Translations under genes and position numbers: made by a program | Shown here: positions 15,282 through 17,662 of the stretch, one piece after another | Layout: each line of letters begins with the position of its first letter | Numbering within the stretch: the stretch's first letter is position 1 | Assembly: GCA_964487555.1 (NCBI GenBank) | Contig: CAZART010000110.1 | Location: 1-17,662 of the forward strand | Source of the DNA: CAZART01 sp964487555 | GTDB taxonomy: Bacteria > Bacteroidota > Rhodothermia > Rhodothermales > VXPQ01 | Reading direction: 5' to 3' | DNA: 17,662 nucleotides | The notes under the pieces: generated by a model | What the model saw: only the letters and a program-made list of their open reading frames with translations | What the model was told of the DNA's origin: nothing | Database searches by the model: none

Positions 15282-16220
15282 TCACCACGACCGTTCATCC
15301 AGAATCTCACGGATGCGCGATTCCGGCACCGGCAGCGTCTGTGCGTTCGCCTCGAGCCAGCCGAAGAAGTCGTCGCGGATTTCGTCGGTCCAGCGCGTGT
15401 CGATCTGGCCGGGCGTGTAGCGGCCTTCGCGTAGCCGTTGGTGGCCGAATCGGTCGCGCAACATGACGATTTCGGCGCGCTCGACGACCTCTTCCGCGAG
15501 GTGAGCCGGGATGAATACGACGCCCTCGCGCTGGGCGAGCACGACGTCGCCCGGCAGCACGAGCGCCTCGCCGATGCGGATCGGTACGTTGAGGCCGGCC
15601 AGCATCATGCCCTGGATGTATGACGGATGCCATCCGCGCACGAAGGCGTTGAATCCTTCGATTTCCTCGAGGCCGCCGAGATCGCGCAGCGACCCGTCGA
15701 AGACGACGCCGTTGCCGCTGTTCGCATAGATCGCATTGCCCAGATTATCGCCGATCAGCGTCCCGTCGACGATCTTGCCCATGCCGTCGGCCACGTACAC
15801 GTCGCCCTGCTCTAGCGCGTCGATAGGCCACGAATTCATCGCGCCGATCTGACCTCGCTCGTGGCCTCGTTCGGTGATGCGATCGGCCAGCTCCGGCCGG
15901 CTCGGCAGATACTGCGCCGTCAGCGCTCGTCCGACGATCGGCACGTCTTCGTGGATCAGTTTCCACTCGCCGGCGAACTGGTTGTGATAGCCGTGGTTGC
16001 GCAGCACGCCCCAGGCCTCCTCGATCGAGACGTTCCGCATCCGCTCAATGACTTCGTCGGCTACGCGCGGCCGACCGTCGTCGAAGCGTTCGCCATCCCA
16101 TTCTTGTGTGAGAAAGACGAGCTCATCCTGGGGGATGAATTGGGCGGTGCCTGCTGGGGGCAGGCCCGCCGCAATCAGCAATGTGGCGAGCACTGCGAGG
16201 TAAAATCGTGGAATCAGCAT
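15282..16220 (-). CDS. Exported RraA-family (HMG/CHA aldolase-like) protein
   Basis: This 312-residue member of the RraA/HMG-aldolase family has a Sec signal peptide (MLIPRFYLAVLATLLIAAGL, cleavage near GTA-QF). Family features are GDVYVADGMGK (about 139-149), GDNLGNA (157-163) and DGSLRD (175-180). The Arg179-Asp180 pair corresponds to the substrate-binding Arg and metal-binding Asp of class II 4-hydroxy-4-methyl-2-oxoglutarate aldolases. The acidic residue expected three positions after the Asp is Gly183 here, so activity may differ. A C-terminal extension (about 255-312) exceeds the typical RraA length. Canonical RraA in E. coli is a cytoplasmic RNase E inhibitor, and export argues against that role here. 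It is upstream of the enolase-superfamily gene. A 2-keto-acid cleavage step after a dehydratase is a plausible pathway but is inferred. No ribosome site is seen at ATG 16220. Confidence 0.88.
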   Translation of the reverse strand: MLIPRFYLAVLATLLIAAGLPPAGTAQFIPQDELVFLTQEWDGERFDDGRPRVADEVIERMRNVSIEEAWGVLRNHGYHNQFAGEWKLIHEDVPIVGRALTAQYLPSRPELADRITERGHERGQIGAMNSWPIDALEQGDVYVADGMGKIVDGTLIGDNLGNAIYANSGNGVVFDGSLRDLGGLEEIEGFNAFVRGWHPSYIQGMMLAGLNVPIRIGEALVLPGDVVLAQREGVVFIPAHLAEEVVERAEIVMLRDRFGHQRLREGRYTPGQIDTRWTDEIRDDFFGWLEANAQTLPVPESRIREILDERSW

Positions 16221-16244
16221 GTTTTTTAGGTGATGGTTGCCGTG

Positions 16245-16342
16245 CTCGGAAGGAATGAGGCCCCGGCAGCAGGGTTACGGCCGCTGCCGTGCCCGGAAGG
16301 ATGAGGTTCTCGGCAGCGGCTGCCCACTCGGAAGGAATGAGG
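16245..16342. repeat. Three dispersed copies of a CTCGGAAGGAATGAGG repeat upstream of the RraA-like gene
   Basis: CTCGGAAGGAATGAGG occurs at 16245-16260 and 16327-16342, with a one-base-shorter variant (CCGGAAGGATGAGG) at 16293-16306. Each copy is followed by GC-rich CGGCAGC-type sequence, giving three degenerate units of about 35-48 bp. They occupy the 302-bp gap (16221-16522) between dnaE2 and the RraA-like gene, probably in the latter's 5' leader. No gene is seen in that gap. Confidence 0.75.
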
Positions 16343-16522
16343 TTTCCGGCGGCAGGGGTGCAGTTCTTGCGGAAATCTGGGAGGAAACGATCTCGGAGGC
16401 ATGGCCCAAAATAACGGATGGCGTTCACAGGATCGACAAAATGCGACCATTTCCTTCCGCGGCATAAGACGGCCTTGCCTCTACCGAACCTTCTCGAGCG
16501 GCGTGGTCAGCGTTTTTCCCGT

Positions 16523-17662
16523 CTACTTATTCCGCCCCACATCCTCCCTGGCCGTCTGCACTACAAGCCGATCGCGGCCGCCATCCTGGCAGGGATGCCC
16601 CTCATATCCGCCGAAAATGCCGTTTAGCGCCCAGGCGTTCGTCACGACGAGTCCGCGCCAGTTGCCGTGGATGTGCAGCTCGCCGCGGACGATCAGCGCA
16701 CTCTGCCGCAGCACATGGTCGAGGTGCTCCAAGGCCTCAGGCCGCACCACGCACTGGATGAAGCCGGTCTCGTCTTCCAGCGTCAAGAACATCACGCCTT
16801 TTGCGGTCGGCGGTCGCTGCCGCAGCACGGAAATGCCGGCCACCGTCACAACCGGATAGCGGCTGCCCGGCGCCGCATAACCCTGCCGGCTGTTACCCGA
16901 CGCGGGGACATACCGGCCGAATCGATAACACGTCTCGACCGAACGGATCTCCAACTCGCTCAACGTGCGGCGCATGAGGGTCATGGGGTGCATCCGACCC
17001 GCCCCGTGTGTTTCGTAATCCCAGCTCAACCGGTCCTGCGCCGACAACTCGGGCAATTCGGGGATATCGGCCTCGGTAAATGCCCGGACCTGGAACAGCT
17101 CCGGCGTGCCCTGACGACCGCGTGGAACCGGACTCCGAAGCAGCAGCCCTACCTCCCACAGCGCCTTTCGGCTATCACCTGCAAACGCATCGAAGGCGCC
17201 CGAACGCGCCAGGCTCCGCAGCGCATCCTCCTCGAGCGGAACGCGGCGATAGAAATCCTCCACACTCGTAAAGTGCCCACCGGTCAGCCGCTCCCAGATG
17301 ATGATACGGGCATCGTCGTCGGAAAGCGTGGCGACAGAGGTCAGGGGCTTGCGGATAGAGGAAGGGGAAGAGGAAGGGGAAGGGTGACTGTTGGACGACG
17401 CTGTTCTTAAACGCCCCGATCTACGCGTCGCCGGCGCATGCCCTTCTTTAGCATCCCCGCCATTCCGAAGCCCCCCTTCCCCCTCCCCTTCCACGTCATA
17501 CCTCACCCCTGAGCGATTCACGTCCGGCGGCAGCGTCTCTACGCCGAACCGCCGCGCTTCCTGCTCAAGCGTCATCAAATTGTACATGCCGGGGCGGTGC
17601 TGCATCACGGCTGCCATGAACGCCGCCGGATAGCGCTTCTTCAGGTAGCAGGATTCGTAGAC
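16523..17662 (-). CDS. dnaE2: Error-prone DNA polymerase DnaE2/ImuC, C-terminal part (cut by window edge)
   Basis: The frame is open from the right edge (17662) to a TAG at 16523-16525, giving 379 codons. Its first visible residues, YESCYLKKRYPAAFMAAVM, match the DnaE-type sequence before the finger/HhH region. The helix-hairpin-helix region includes IRKPLTSVATLSDDDARI and GHFTSVEDFYRRV. An OB-fold near the end has YPVVTVAGISVLRQRPP, MFLTLEDETGFIQCVVRP and LIVRGELHIHGNWRGLVV, typical of ImuC/DnaE2 rather than replicative DnaE. The polymerase active site and PHP domain lie outside the window. Around residues 43-87 (counting from Met at 17617) the protein carries about 45 low-complexity residues (GEGEGGL, SSNSHPSPSSSPSS), encoded by DNA with mirrored purine/pyrimidine ends and described separately. 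DnaE2 normally acts with ImuA/ImuB in SOS translesion synthesis, but those genes are not in view. Confidence 0.9.
   Translation of the reverse strand, partial: VYESCYLKKRYPAAFMAAVMQHRPGMYNLMTLEQEARRFGVETLPPDVNRSGVRYDVEGEGEGGLRNGGDAKEGHAPATRRSGRLRTASSNSHPSPSSSPSSIRKPLTSVATLSDDDARIIIWERLTGGHFTSVEDFYRRVPLEEDALRSLARSGAFDAFAGDSRKALWEVGLLLRSPVPRGRQGTPELFQVRAFTEADIPELPELSAQDRLSWDYETHGAGRMHPMTLMRRTLSELEIRSVETCYRFGRYVPASGNSRQGYAAPGSRYPVVTVAGISVLRQRPPTAKGVMFLTLEDETGFIQCVVRPEALEHLDHVLRQSALIVRGELHIHGNWRGLVVTNAWALNGIFGGYEGHPCQDGGRDRLVVQTAREDVGRNK
17357..17492. mobile_element. Apparent in-frame insert in dnaE2 with complementary purine/pyrimidine ends
   Basis: A stretch of about 135 bp (45 codons) lies between conserved DnaE2 segments (VNRSGVRYDVE and IRKPLTSV). 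On the plus strand it begins with a pure purine run (17357-17384, AGAGGAAGGGGAAGAGGAAG then GGGAAGGG) and ends with a pure pyrimidine run (17471-17492). These form an imperfect terminal inverted repeat of GGAAGGGG type. The length is compatible with keeping the frame, and no stop codon is created. The tract sequences resemble those at 8548-8588 and 15220-15240. It looks like a small mobile or palindromic element, but a natural variable loop with slippage-prone DNA is the alternative. Confidence 0.45.

Noticed and set aside
15023..15310. Start of the enolase-superfamily protein at 15310, overlapping the RraA-like gene
   Set aside because: The extension is low-complexity Arg/Gly sequence and would bury the Tat signal; GGGAG precedes ATG 15022.

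Overview
The window looks like a chromosomal segment from a Bacteroidota-type bacterium, most likely a Rhodothermota/Balneolota-like lineage. The evidence is a type IX secretion (T9SS) C-terminal sorting domain, a PorV/PorQ-family protein, a TonB receptor with a carboxypeptidase-regulatory-like N-terminus, moderately high GC and mostly weak Shine-Dalgarno signals. The lineage is inferred from gene content; no marker gene is present.

Positions 1-11,600 hold a minus-strand block read from right to left. In order it contains a TonB-dependent receptor (start about 11334), a large secreted protein with an Fn3-like domain and a C-terminal T9SS-like tail, a PorV/PorQ-family outer-membrane protein that follows after a few bases, a 1192-residue protein with four lamin-tail-like repeats, a LamG-like domain and a T9SS sorting tail, and the first 76 codons of another exported protein that runs off the left edge. 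A sigma70-like promoter candidate precedes the receptor. Its predicted leader carries a 17-bp tandem array.

Divergent from the receptor is a DeoR/GlpR-family regulator (11721-12485), followed by a small VOC-fold protein (12676-13068). The shared intergenic region has repeated TGGTCAAG/CGCATCTG words that could be operators. A gene-free stretch of about 570 bp (13069-13639) follows. It holds a second 17-bp array and then a region with 18-bp-period GTAANAC motifs in two opposing clusters inside an imperfect inverted repeat, which resembles a decayed mobile element or a protein-binding array.

The right part, also on the minus strand, encodes the C-terminal part of an error-prone DNA polymerase DnaE2/ImuC (cut by the right edge), an exported RraA-type aldolase-like protein, and a Tat-exported mandelate racemase/enolase-superfamily protein. 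DnaE2 contains an apparent in-frame insert of about 135 bp bounded by complementary GGAAGGGG/CCCCTTCC tracts. Similar tracts occur in two intergenic gaps.

As a working model, the DeoR-type regulator, the TonB receptor, the surface-displayed cargo proteins and the exported sugar-acid-type enzymes would form a locus for uptake and periplasmic processing of a carbohydrate or sugar-acid substrate. The substrate cannot be read from the sequence.
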